Assembly: GCF_022524485.1 (NCBI RefSeq)
Contig: NZ_JAKXMK010000043.1
Location: 30,573 to 94,572, forward strand
Length of the DNA: 64,000 nucleotides
From: Pseudonocardia alaniniphila
GTDB taxonomy: Bacteria > Actinomycetota > Actinomycetes > Mycobacteriales > Pseudonocardiaceae
Reading direction: 5' to 3'
Under the pieces are notes generated by a model. The model was not told the DNA's origin. It saw nothing but the letters and a program-made list of their open reading frames with translations, and ran no database searches. The position numbers and the translations under genes are program-made. This document shows, one piece after another, positions 42,554 through 51,618 of this stretch (positions are counted from its first letter, which is position 1; the number at the start of each line of letters is the position of its first letter).

Positions 42554-43756
42554 TCACTCGGGCTTGGCGACTTGCCCCGCGCCGTCGTAGGTTCCGAAGG
42601 CCCGGCAGGCCTGGATGAACTGGATGTCTGCCAGGACCATCGGGTTACGAAGGTCGAGGCCGCTGACGCTGCGGGCCGCGGTGATCCGGTAGTAGATGGT
42701 GTTCGCGTGGACCCGTAGGGCACTGGCGGCACCGGAGATGCTTCCGTGGGACTGCGTCAGGGCCTCGGCGGTGCGCACCCACTCATGGCCTGACCTGGCG
42801 TCCTCGGCCAGCAGGGTGGTGAGCGCAGGGGGAACGTCCTCGGCATTCAGGTCGACCTGCAGCGCGGCGATCTGCACGAGCGAGAGCGCACCGAAGTCCA
42901 CCAGACGCGTTGTCGGGCCGGCTCCCCGGAGAGCCAGCTCGGCCTGCCTGTTGGGTACCGCGAGGTTTCCGGTGATGGGCCACGGACGGCTGACGCCGAC
43001 GCGCACGGTGGGCTCGAGCCGATCCGCAAGGCTCGCAAGACTCTCCCTTGTGCGTTCGTCGTGCGGCAGGCAGAGGATCAGGCGCCCGTCGGACACCGTC
43101 CACGGCAGGCGACGGGTGTGTGCCTGGATGTCCCGGACCAACGGCTCGAACCTCGATGACGGCTCGGCCGGGTCGTTCGGTCCCGTGCCGGTGAACGAGA
43201 ACCGCGCGATGAGCACCTTCTCCGACCGGATGCCCAGCACCTTCAGCATGGTGGCGGTCTCATCCGACGCCCGGCCGTCGAGAAGCGCGTCGAGCGACGC
43301 GTGACGGCACACGAGTTCGCTCGCGCGCAGCTCGCTCTGGGTTTCGAAGAAGGCGTCCATGCCGGCGCCCACGTAGCGTTCGTGGACGGCGAGCAACTCG
43401 TTCCAGACGGCCAGTCCGTCGCCTTGCAGATCGAATTCTGTGGGGCACTTCGTGGTCAACCAGACCCAGAGTTCGTGGTTCAGGACCCGCCACCAATGGG
43501 CGAGTGTCCCGCCGTCGATGCCGCGCAGGGCGAGTTGGCGTGCGTACTCGATGAGTGAGTGGTCGATCTCGTTGCGCTTGCCTTCCACATGCTCGATGAA
43601 GCTCCGCAAGGCAAGGCTCGCCGGGCACCGAAGGTCCTCGTCGAAATCGGCATATGCCGGAATCGCCGCAAGCGCCGCCTCGGAGACGTGATCGGCTATC
43701 TCGGGAAGGTGGCGATGAAGTGTGGCGAGCAGAATCTCTCGGGTGGCCCTGGCCAT
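42554..43756 (-). CDS. PucR/CdaR-type helix-turn-helix regulator
   Basis: 400 residues. The N-terminal half is a helical RsbRD/PucR-like sensor region (WWRVLNHELWVWLTTKCP), the middle a GGDEF-like CdaR domain with VGVSRPWPITGNLAVPNRQA, and the C-terminus the PucR helix-turn-helix (SGAASALRVHANTIYYRITA, about residues 350-370). Such proteins activate catabolic genes in response to small metabolites. It is divergent from the aldehyde dehydrogenase gene (289-bp gap), which is its most likely target. The gap contains a small CCGCAGATGCGG palindrome at 43976-43987 that could be its operator. Confidence 0.8.
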   Translation of the reverse strand: MARATREILLATLHRHLPEIADHVSEAALAAIPAYADFDEDLRCPASLALRSFIEHVEGKRNEIDHSLIEYARQLALRGIDGGTLAHWWRVLNHELWVWLTTKCPTEFDLQGDGLAVWNELLAVHERYVGAGMDAFFETQSELRASELVCRHASLDALLDGRASDETATMLKVLGIRSEKVLIARFSFTGTGPNDPAEPSSRFEPLVRDIQAHTRRLPWTVSDGRLILCLPHDERTRESLASLADRLEPTVRVGVSRPWPITGNLAVPNRQAELALRGAGPTTRLVDFGALSLVQIAALQVDLNAEDVPPALTTLLAEDARSGHEWVRTAEALTQSHGSISGAASALRVHANTIYYRITAARSVSGLDLRNPMVLADIQFIQACRAFGTYDGAGQVAKPE

Positions 43757-44045
43757 TTCGGCAAGTTACATAGCGCGGCAGGACCCGGCATCTCAACGTG
43801 TCCGGACCCACCTCGTCCCCGGCCTCGTCATCCCGGTGGTGGTCGCCGGTGCTCCGCCCGCCGCTGGTGATCCGGAGAGTCTGAGCCCGCGCGGCGGTGA
43901 CCGGCTCTGGTCGCTGCGCGATCACGACTGAGCCCTGACGGGGCGGGCGTGAGCCGTCTACTCTCGGGCAAGATTCCGCAGATGCGGGTCTGATTGCCAG
44001 ATATCTCCGTAGGCACGGTGATAGCTGGCCGGAGGGAGATCGGGC

Positions 44046-45538
44046 ATGAGCGTCACCAGTGACACGAGGGCACCGCTGCGGCGCCCCGACCGGTTCTTCA
44101 TCGACGGGGAGTGGGCCGCCCCCTCGTCGGGAGCCATGATCGACGTGATCGAGCCGACCACCGAGGAGCTGTTCTTCCAGGTCGCGGAGGCCAGGGAGGC
44201 CGACATCTCGGCGGCCGTCGCAGCGGCCCGGAAGGCCTTCGACAGCGGCCCCTGGCCGCGGATGTCACACGAGGAGCGCGCCGGGTACCTGCGGGCGGTC
44301 GCTGCGGCGATCGGCAGGCGGGCCGAGGACGCCAGCCAGATCTGGCCGCGCGAGTCCGGCATCCTGTACGCGACTGCACGCGCCGGCATCGGCGGCATCC
44401 CGAAGACCTACGAGTTCTACGCAGACCTCGCGGCGGACTATCCGTTCGAGACGCCCAGGGAGCCCGTGGCGGGCGGCAAGTTCGGGCTGCTGGTTCGCGA
44501 GGCCGTCGGGGTCGTCGGGGCGATCATTCCCTGGAACGCCCCGATGGCGCTCATCGCGCACAAGCTGGCGCCCGCGCTGCTCGCCGGGTGCACGGTGGTG
44601 CTGAAGTGCTCTCCCGAGGCACCGGGGGCCGGTTACCTCATGGCGGAGATCGCCGAGGAGGTCGGGCTGCCGGCCGGGTGCTCAACGTCGTCACGGCCGA
44701 TCGCGAGGTCTCCGAACTGCTGGTGCGCGACCCCCGCGTCGACAAGATCGCGTTCACCGGGTCGACGGCGGCGGGGCGGCGCATCGCCTCGCTGTGCGGC
44801 GAGCGGATCGCACGCTTCACGCTCGAGCTGGGCGGGAAGTCGGCCGCGGTGATCCTCGACGACATGGACCTGGGCCGGGCGGCCGAGGTCCTCTCGAGTG
44901 CCGAGTGCCGCCTCACCGGCCAGGTGTGCGCGTCGTTGACCCGCATCGTCGTCACCCGCAAGCGCCACGGCGAGCTCGTCGAGGCGCTCTCCTCGACCTT
45001 CTCGCAGGTGCAGGTCGGCGACCCGTTCGACGACAGCACCCAGATGGGCCCGCTGGCGATGCGGCGCCAGCGCGACCGGGTGGAGGGCTACATCGCGAAG
45101 GGGATCGAGGAGGGAGCGGTGCTGGCCACGGGCGGTGGCCGGCCCGAGCACCTGCACCGCGGGTTCTTCGTCGAGCCGACGGTGTTCGCGAACGTCGACA
45201 ACTCCTCCACCATCGCGCGTGAGGAGATCTTCGGCCCGGTGCTGACCGTGATCCCGGCCGAGGACGAGGAGGACGCCGTCGCGATCGCGAACGACACGAT
45301 CTACGGGCTCAATGCCTCGGTGTTCACCAACGACGTCGACCGGGCGCGGCACGTCGCACGGCAGCTGCGGTCCGGCACTGTCGGGCACAACGCGTTCCGC
45401 ATGGAGCTCAGCATCGGCTTCGGCGGGTTCAAGCAGTCCGGGATCGGACGCGAGGGCGGCCGTGAAGGACTGCTGCCCTACCTCGAGTCGAAGACCGTGA
45501 TCCTCGAGGACGTGCCCACCGACTACCGCACGAAGTAG
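44046..45538 (+). pseudogene. Aldehyde dehydrogenase, frameshifted
   Basis: Two overlapping plus-strand frames add up to one full NAD(P)-dependent aldehyde dehydrogenase of about 497 residues. The first (from ATG 44046, RBS GGAGGGAG) runs through IIPWNAPMALIAHKLAPAL to EVGLPAG. The second continues at VLNVVTADREVSELLV and ends at 45538. The break is at 44676-44678, where a run of three G replaces an expected four. The catalytic asparagine (PWNAP), glutamate (LELGGKS) and cysteine (GQVCASLTR) are all intact and codon use stays normal, so the lesion is recent or a sequencing error. The divergent PucR-type regulator probably controls it. Confidence 0.8.
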
Positions 45539-45549
45539 CCGCCGCACCC

Positions 45550-45588
45550 GACGGTCACCCCACACGGTGCAGGTGTGCGGTGACCGTC
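45550..45588. terminator. Bidirectional terminator between aldehyde dehydrogenase and the PEP-synthase-like gene
   Basis: GACGGTCACCCCACAC (45550-45565) and GTGTGCGGTGACCGTC (45573-45588) pair over 16 bp with one mismatch and a 7-nt loop, between convergent stops at 45538 and 45606. Confidence 0.7.
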
Positions 45589-45605
45589 AGGGTGTGCGGC
45601 CGGGC

Positions 45606-48353
45606 TCAGCGTCGGCGCCGCCGACGGCGGGCGAGAACGAGTGCCGCCACGCCGGTCAGTGCAGCTGCGGCGAGCGCGGGCCCCCGCCGGGACGCCGGTC
45701 GGTCACCCGTGGGCGGCGCTGCGTCGTCGTCCCCGGCCTCGTCGAGCAGGGTCACCGTGCCCGCGTCGCCGTCCACGCGGATCTGCGAGCCGTCCGCGAT
45801 GCGCCGGGTGGCCACGCCGGTGCCGAGCACGGCGGGGATGCCGTACTCGCGAGCCACGATCGAGCTGTGGGACAGCGGTCCGCCGACGTCGGTGACCACG
45901 CCGGACGCCATGGCGAACAGCGACGTCCATGCCGGAGTGGTGATGCTCGCGACGAGGACGTCCCCCGGCCTCATCCGGCTGAAGTCCTCCGGGCCGCCGA
46001 GCACGCGGGCAGTGGCCGTCACCTGCCCTGTGCTGGCGCCGGTGCCGCGCAGGACCGGGCCCGCCTGGTCGGCCGACGCCGCGGGCATCATGCTCTCCCA
46101 GCGTTCCCACGAGGTGCCCTGCGGCAGGATCTGCGGCGGCGTGACCCGCCGCTGCCCGCGCCAGAGGGCCTTGCGCTCCTCGACGGCCTCGCCGAGCGGT
46201 CTGGCTTCGCCGAGCACCTCCTCGCGGCGTAGCCAGAACACGTCGTCGGCACGGTCGATCGTCCCGGCCGCCACGAGCCGCTCGCCCAGCTCGCGCAGCA
46301 TCCGGCGCAGCTGCGGCCAGGCCAGGCCGATGTCGGCGAGCGCGTCCTCGCGGACCGGCGCGATGCCCTGCGCCCACCGGAGCAGCCGGGTGAACGTGGC
46401 GCGCCGCGGCGCGTCCAGCCGCGCGAGCACGGCCGCCGTCGCCTCCTCACGGCGCGCGCTGGTGCGGCGCTGCCGCTCGTACGGGTCGGGGCCACCACCG
46501 CTCGACGCGTCGGCCGACGACGAGTCGAACCGGCCCAGGTAGAAGCGGAGCGTGTCCAGCAGCGGGGCGGGGTCGTCGGCCGGCACGGCGTTGTGGAAGT
46601 CGAGGTTGTAGACGGTGTGCCCGTAGCGGTCGAGATGCGCCCGGAACCGGCCCCGCCAGTCCTGCCAGGTTGCCGCGTCGACGCCGGGGGGTGTTCCGTC
46701 GCCGCCGAACAGGCCGACGACGTCCGGCGACGCCGTCGTGCGCAGGTACTCCGCGAGGCCCGGGTGTTCGCGGACCCACGTCCCGAGGTCGTAGAGCGAC
46801 TTCTCCGCCTGGATCGGCGCGCTGTCGAAGCCGAGCAGGAACGTCGCGGCAGGAGGGTCGCCGGCGCGGCGGACCAGCCGCTCGTAGAACTGCGTGAAGG
46901 TCACCTCGCTGCCGGCGGCGATCGGGATGATCGTCTGCACCGCCGTGTAGTACTCCGTGCCCGCGTCGAGCAGCTCGCCGACGCCCGCCATCAGCTCGGG
47001 CACGGTGAGCCCGTCCAGCGGTCGTGCCGCCCAGCGTTCGACGACCCGCTGGTAGCGGGGGTGGGAGTACATGCGCCATCGCGCCTGTGCGCCCTTGTTG
47101 CCGGACGCCGTCAGGAGCTTGAGGACTGCCGGGCTGCGCAGCATGATCCGCGTGAGCCCCGCGCGGGTGTACCGGTAGTAGGCGTAGCCGTTGACCGTGG
47201 GCATGCTGATGTCGCCGTCGCGCACCACGTCCGCACCGAGGAACTCGCGGAAGAGGGCCTGCAGCGACCGCGTGACCGAGGAGTCGACGAGGTCGGCGAA
47301 GAGCGGCGAGAGCGGGTCGGGCAGCTGCTCGACGATGCTCGCTCGCATGTAGTAGGCGATCTTGGGATCCGGCACCGACCAGTCGGTGGGCGCGTCGGCC
47401 TCCGGCTCCGGGAGCGCCGTGATCGGCCGGGCCTGCACGATCCAGACCTCGCTGCCCGCGCGCGCCCACTCGACGTCCTGCGGTGCGCCGAAATGGTCCT
47501 GGATCCGAGCGCCCAGCCGGGCCAGGGCGGCGGCGCCGTCGTCGTCGAGCACCTGGCGGGCTCGCTGCCCCGCGGGCACGGCCCGCTCCTCGGTGCCCTG
47601 CTCGGTGGCGACCGTCATCACCGCTTTCTCCGCCGTGGTGCGGGAGCGCACGCGCCCGCTCGGCAGTTCCACGATGACGTCGTCGGTGGTGACCGATCCG
47701 CTGACGACGGACTCGCCGAGGCCCCACGCGGCCGAGACCACCGTCTCGTTGCGCCGTCCGTTGGTGGGGTTGGCCGTGAACATGACCCCTGCGGCGTCGG
47801 CGTCGACCATCCGCTGCACGACGACGGCGAGCGCCACCATGGACGGGTCGATGCCCTGGCGTGCCCGGTAGGCCATCGCTCGCGCCGTCCAGAGCGACGC
47901 CCAGCAGTCCCGCACGGCCGCCAGCAGCGCGTCGGTGCCGCTGACGTTGAGGTAGGTGTCCTGCTGACCGGCGAAGCTCGCGCCCTCGAGATCCTCGGCG
48001 GTGGCCGACGAACGGACCGCGACCGGGGCGTCACCGAGCAGCAGCCGGGCGTCGAGCACCTCCTTCGCCACCGCGTCGGGCACCGCCGCCGAGCGGAACA
48101 GCTCGCGGATGCGTGCCGACGGTTCCTCGTACGCTCCAGGTTCCGCGTCGGCGGGCAGCGCGGCGAGGCCGAGCACCTGGTCGCCGATCCCGCTCGACGC
48201 GACGAACTCGCGGTATGCCGTCGTGGTCAGCACGAACCCCGGCGGCACGGGCAGCCCGGCCCGCGTGAGCTCGCCGAGGTTCGCGCCCTTGCCACCGGCG
48301 ACGTCCACGTCGTCGCGGCCCAGTTCGTCGAAACTTCGAATGATCCTTTCCAC
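45606..48353 (-). CDS. Rifampin-phosphotransferase-like PEP-synthase-family protein with C-terminal membrane tail
   Basis: 915 residues from GTG 48353, with AAGGGGGG upstream. Domain order: N-terminal PEP-synthase ATP-binding region (GGKGANLGELTRAGLPVPPG, VAVRSSATAEDLEGASFAGQ), a large helical middle, and the swivelling phosphohistidine domain with GGPLSHSSIVARE (histidine ~829). It lacks the PEP/pyruvate TIM barrel of true PEP synthase, which is the layout of rifampin phosphotransferase (RPH). Unlike known RPH (about 865 residues) it ends in a hydrophobic segment and an arginine run (PALAAAALTGVAALVLA, then six or more Arg), so it may be membrane-attached. Co-transcribed with TetR. Substrate is unproven. 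Confidence 0.75.
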   Translation of the reverse strand: MERIIRSFDELGRDDVDVAGGKGANLGELTRAGLPVPPGFVLTTTAYREFVASSGIGDQVLGLAALPADAEPGAYEEPSARIRELFRSAAVPDAVAKEVLDARLLLGDAPVAVRSSATAEDLEGASFAGQQDTYLNVSGTDALLAAVRDCWASLWTARAMAYRARQGIDPSMVALAVVVQRMVDADAAGVMFTANPTNGRRNETVVSAAWGLGESVVSGSVTTDDVIVELPSGRVRSRTTAEKAVMTVATEQGTEERAVPAGQRARQVLDDDGAAALARLGARIQDHFGAPQDVEWARAGSEVWIVQARPITALPEPEADAPTDWSVPDPKIAYYMRASIVEQLPDPLSPLFADLVDSSVTRSLQALFREFLGADVVRDGDISMPTVNGYAYYRYTRAGLTRIMLRSPAVLKLLTASGNKGAQARWRMYSHPRYQRVVERWAARPLDGLTVPELMAGVGELLDAGTEYYTAVQTIIPIAAGSEVTFTQFYERLVRRAGDPPAATFLLGFDSAPIQAEKSLYDLGTWVREHPGLAEYLRTTASPDVVGLFGGDGTPPGVDAATWQDWRGRFRAHLDRYGHTVYNLDFHNAVPADDPAPLLDTLRFYLGRFDSSSADASSGGGPDPYERQRRTSARREEATAAVLARLDAPRRATFTRLLRWAQGIAPVREDALADIGLAWPQLRRMLRELGERLVAAGTIDRADDVFWLRREEVLGEARPLGEAVEERKALWRGQRRVTPPQILPQGTSWERWESMMPAASADQAGPVLRGTGASTGQVTATARVLGGPEDFSRMRPGDVLVASITTPAWTSLFAMASGVVTDVGGPLSHSSIVAREYGIPAVLGTGVATRRIADGSQIRVDGDAGTVTLLDEAGDDDAAPPTGDRPASRRGPALAAAALTGVAALVLARRRRRRR

Positions 48354-48381
48354 GTGCCCCCCTTGACTGTGGTGGTGGTTC

Positions 48382-49020
48382 TCAGGCGTTACGGGGCTCG
48401 GGGAGAGCGGCCAGGATCTTGGCCGCGTCCTCCGTGCTCAGCATGGCGTGGGAGTAGATGTCGATCAGCGTGCGCGCGAGCAGCAGGTCGCCGTCCGGGC
48501 TGAACACCTCGACGCCGATGGCGCGCGACAGGTGCTCGTGCAGGACGGAGACGGACAAGGCCATCGCGGTGACCACCGCGGCGCGCGTGCGGCGATCGAC
48601 GCCGGGAGGATCGGGCCGGGCGGCGTCGGCCTCCGCGAGCCATTGCTCGCTCAGCTCGACCATCGCGTCGAACAGCGCCGAGGCGGAGCCCTCGGCCAGG
48701 GCGCGCGCCATGTAGCGCTGGTAGGGCCCTATCGCGGCGCGGGCGCTGGCCACGTGGTTGACGCGGCTGGTCGTGTAGTCGGACCGGACCTGGTCGTTGA
48801 GCCTGCGGATCACCGATGCCAGGTGCGCGTCGCACGCCTCGCGCAGGGCCTGCTTCGAGCCGAAGTGGTGGCGTACCAGCCCGGACGACACGCCTGCCGC
48901 CTCGGCGATCCCACGGATCGTGGCCCGGTCGAACCCGTACTCGCCGAAATGCAGCAGCGCGGCGTCCCTGATGCGGGCGCGTGCGGTGAGGTCCGCAGGA
49001 TCGATTCCGGGTGACGCCAC
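48382..49020 (-). CDS. TetR-family regulator of the RPH-like operon
   Basis: 212 residues. The N-terminal helix-turn-helix is ARIRDAALLHFGEYGFDRAT, then IRGIAEAAGVSSGLVRHHFG (about residues 15-60). The C-terminal ligand domain is typical TetR. The stop lies 28 bp before the RPH-like start, on the same strand, so the regulator is first gene of the operon. Two inverted repeats in the 65 bp upstream of its start are good operator candidates, implying autoregulated induction by a small molecule. Confidence 0.88.
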   Translation of the reverse strand: MASPGIDPADLTARARIRDAALLHFGEYGFDRATIRGIAEAAGVSSGLVRHHFGSKQALREACDAHLASVIRRLNDQVRSDYTTSRVNHVASARAAIGPYQRYMARALAEGSASALFDAMVELSEQWLAEADAARPDPPGVDRRTRAAVVTAMALSVSVLHEHLSRAIGVEVFSPDGDLLLARTLIDIYSHAMLSTEDAAKILAALPEPRNA

Positions 49021-49047
49021 ACTTCCCCCTGCACGCGCGAACGGCTG

Positions 49048-49085
49048 ACTGTACGTGGAGACAGTACGCTACACGCGCGTGTAGC
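49048..49085. promoter_or_regulatory. Two inverted repeats, candidate TetR operators
   Basis: GCTACACGCGCGTGTAGC (49068-49085) is an 18-bp perfect palindrome. ACTGT-N8-ACAGT occupies 49048-49065, directly beside it. Both lie 28-65 bp upstream of the TetR start codon. Confidence 0.6.
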
Positions 49086-49154
49086 CGCTAGATGTCCTGA
49101 CCACAGAGGTTGGGTACGACGCGCCCGCGCGATGCCGATCGGGCACCGCGGGGC

Positions 49155-49349
49155 TCAGAGATAGGACTCGTAGTCCGGTTGTGCCGCCCAGAAGTACTCG
49201 GGTCCGAGTTCCTCGCCGAGCCGTCCCTTGATGCGGGAGTAGAGCGCCAGGGCCGCCGACCAGGGCCGCGCACAAGCGACGATGTCGGCCAGGTTGCCAT
49301 CGTCGAACCTCAGGACGCACGCGATCGACACCGGCTGCCCCGTGATGTC
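49155..49349 (-). pseudogene. C-terminal remnant of an NTF2/SnoaL-like protein
   Basis: The minus strand reads DITGQPVSIACVLRFDDGNL then ADIVACARPWSAALALYSRI and ends FWAAQPDYESYL at a stop. The DI/TGxPV...LRFDDG pattern is that of the final strands of SnoaL/NTF2-like domains. The N-terminal two thirds are missing: upstream the frame enters the 68-bp repeat R1. It is therefore probably a truncated gene, although a very small functional protein cannot be excluded. Confidence 0.4.
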
Positions 49350-49397
49350 GCCTGCCGCCGCCCGCGCTCGGCGCCCACGGGGCCGACTCGCCGTCCC

Positions 49398-49464
49398 CAT
49401 GATCACCGGTTCGGGGTCGAGAACGGGGTCATGCCCTGCAACGGGGCCCGAAATGATGATCACG
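49398..49464. repeat. 68-bp repeat, copy R1
   Basis: First of three copies. It opens CATGATCACCGGTT, has the invariant ATGCCCTGC core and GGCCCGAA, and closes with TGATCACG. It is one base shorter than the others. Confidence 0.75.
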
Positions 49465-49569
49465 AGTTCCCCGACGACGCCTCGGACAGGACGGCGACTC
49501 CCGGCCCGGTATCCCCTGTTGGCGACGGGACGCCGCCGATTTCTGACGGGTCGGGGGCGGCGGGTGCGG

Positions 49570-49637
49570 CATGATCATCAGTTGGGGGCCGGGAGCCGGG
49601 TGATGCCCTGCCGCACGGCCCGAAAAGTTGATCAACG
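49570..49637. repeat. 68-bp repeat, copy R2
   Basis: Second copy: CATGATCATCAGTT at the start, ATGCCCTGCCGC core, CGGCCCGAA and TTGATCAACG at the end. It begins 172 bp after R1. Confidence 0.8.
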
Positions 49638-49764
49638 CCCGCGCAGGCCGGCGAGAAGCCGGGTCCAGGGGCAATCGTCGCCTCGGCATCACCCCGGGCA
49701 GTGCAGCGCCGCCGATTCCGGACGATGGACCACCAAGACCCGGGGCCAGGGGTACCGGACTCCA

Positions 49765-49832
49765 CATGATCACCGGTTCGGAACCAGCAGCCGGGCCATG
49801 CCCTGCCGCGCGGCCCGAAGAATTGATCAACG
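49765..49832. repeat. 68-bp repeat, copy R3
   Basis: Third copy: CATGATCACCGGTT, ATGCCCTGCCGC, CGGCCCGAA and TTGATCAACG. It begins 195 bp after R2. A CGGGCC/GGCCCG pair within it could form a hairpin. Each copy is followed about 70 bp later by a related CGCCGATTCCGGAC-like 14-mer (49531, 49707, 49903). The region 49833-50271 holds no other supported gene. Confidence 0.8.
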
Positions 49833-50271
49833 CCGGCAGGGCGACCAGATGCCAGGGCGGGGGCCGAAGGTTGGCTCGGCCCACCTCTGCAGCTTCTGCT
49901 CGCGCCGGTTCGGGACTCACATTGACTTGCCGACCGCAGGTTGACGGACCTACTGTCGATACCGGATTTCGTCGAGCAAGCTCGAATTCTTGTAAGGTAG
50001 GAATCGTGACCGACGTGACGGGAACGACATATAGCTAGTACCCGCACAAGAGATCGGTTCAGTGACGGGAAAGGCATCGACTGCCGATCCTGCGCCCCGC
50101 CGCCCCGACGGCGTCCGGACTCACCGCGGCAGAGCAGCTGCGGGAATGGCGTGGCGGATCCGGGTCTGTGACCCCTGGTCGGTCTCCCCGGGAAAAACGA
50201 GACAGCGTCGAGTAGTGCGTATCCACGAGTTTTCCGGCGACGGACTGCACGACCTCGCCGGTGAGTTCGTC

Positions 50272-51549
50272 ATGTCCCTGATCGTCCGGACTCATCCCGA
50301 CCGCAGATTCAATTCAGACGAGGCGAAGGGGAGCCTGTTGCCTTCCACGATCGAGGTCCGCGACCTCGACCCGTTTTCTCTTGACATGATCCGCGACCCC
50401 TACCCGGCATACGAGGCCATCCGGGAGGCCGGGCCCGTGGTCCGTCTGGAGCGGTATGGAACATGGGCGAGTGCGAGATATGGAGCGATCCGCTCGATCC
50501 TGCTCGACTCGCCGAGCTTCTGCTCCGGAGCCGGGACCGGGTTCACGAACCTGAATGAGGAGAAGGGATGGCGCCCGCCGTCGCCCTTGCTCGAGGCCGA
50601 TCCCCCCGAGCACTCTCGCACCCGCCGTGTGGTCGCGGGAGTGCTCTCAGCCGCGGCCGTCCAGCGCCTGGAGGAGACCGCTGCCGCGGTCGCAGACGAG
50701 ATGGTCGCGCAGCTGCCGCAGGACGAGCCGTTCGACGCGATGGCCGACCTCGCGAGAGCGTTCCCGACGCGAGTCTTCGCCGACGCCGTAGGCCTCCCCA
50801 CGCAGGGGCGGGAGAATCTGCACCCGTATGCGCGCGTGGTGTTCAACGCGAAGGGCCCGAGGGAGCGGGCGGACGGGTTGGGCAGCACCTTGTTCCAGGA
50901 GGCCATGGCGCAGGCCGGAGCCTCGCGTGAATGGGTCGAGCAGTACTGCCGCGCCGAGAACCTGGCTGCCGATGGCCTGGGCGCGCAGATCCATGAGCGG
51001 GCCGCAGCCGAGGGCTTCTCCTCCGACGTGGGCGGCCTGCTCGTGCGCTCGTTCCTCTCAGCGGGGATCGACACCACCGTCTACGCCCTGGGCAACGCGT
51101 TGTGGTGCCTGGCCGGCCACCCCGACCAGTACGCCGCGATGTGCTCGCAGCCCGACGGTTCGCGAGCGGCCTTCGAGGAGACACTGCGCTTCGAGTCGGC
51201 CGACCAGTGGATCTTCCGGACCACCGCCCGAGAGGTCGAGCTCGACGGCGTCGCCCTCGGCGAGGGGGAGAAGGTCATGTTGTTGCTCGCCGGCGCCAAC
51301 CGCGACCCGCGCCAGTGGACCGACCCGGACGTCTACGACGTCACCCGGCGGAGCACCGGGCACCTCACCTTCGGCTACGGAATCCACGCCTGCCTGGGCA
51401 TGGCGTTCGCCCGGATGGAAGGCCAGGCCGTGCTGTCCGCACTCGCCCGGCGCGCACGCCGGATCGTGCCTGCCGGACAGCCCCGCAGGGCACTCGTCAA
51501 CTCGCTGCGCGGCTTCGAGACGCTGCCGCTGCGCCTCATCGCGGGCTGA
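50272..51549 (+). CDS. Cytochrome P450, CYP199-like
   Basis: 425 residues from ATG 50272; the frame is open further upstream but the family begins near here. The haem ligand is Cys374 in FGYGIHACLG, the oxygen-activation helix has SAGIDTTVYAL and the ExxR motif is EETLRFES. The N-terminal segment DPYPAYEAIREAGPVVRLER and WRPPSPLLEADPPEHSRTR resemble CYP199 enzymes, which demethylate or hydroxylate para-substituted benzoates. That assignment is inference from motif style. No ferredoxin or reductase gene is adjacent. It is convergent with the copper operon and follows the repeat region. Confidence 0.85.
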   Translation: MSLIVRTHPDRRFNSDEAKGSLLPSTIEVRDLDPFSLDMIRDPYPAYEAIREAGPVVRLERYGTWASARYGAIRSILLDSPSFCSGAGTGFTNLNEEKGWRPPSPLLEADPPEHSRTRRVVAGVLSAAAVQRLEETAAAVADEMVAQLPQDEPFDAMADLARAFPTRVFADAVGLPTQGRENLHPYARVVFNAKGPRERADGLGSTLFQEAMAQAGASREWVEQYCRAENLAADGLGAQIHERAAAEGFSSDVGGLLVRSFLSAGIDTTVYALGNALWCLAGHPDQYAAMCSQPDGSRAAFEETLRFESADQWIFRTTAREVELDGVALGEGEKVMLLLAGANRDPRQWTDPDVYDVTRRSTGHLTFGYGIHACLGMAFARMEGQAVLSALARRARRIVPAGQPRRALVNSLRGFETLPLRLIAG

Positions 51550-51618
51550 CCTCCCTCATCTGCCCCGCACTCCGGCCCCGAGCAGCTGGAGAGGGCCCTT
51601 GCGGGGTTCTCGTGCGCG

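Noticed and set aside
45606..48353. True phosphoenolpyruvate synthase
   Set aside because: The C-terminal PEP/pyruvate-binding TIM barrel is missing; the phosphohistidine domain is at the C-terminus as in rifampin phosphotransferase.
49398..49832. Possible CRISPR array
   Set aside because: Repeats are 68 bp, only three, with 105-127 bp unequal intervals that themselves share sequence, and no cas genes are present.
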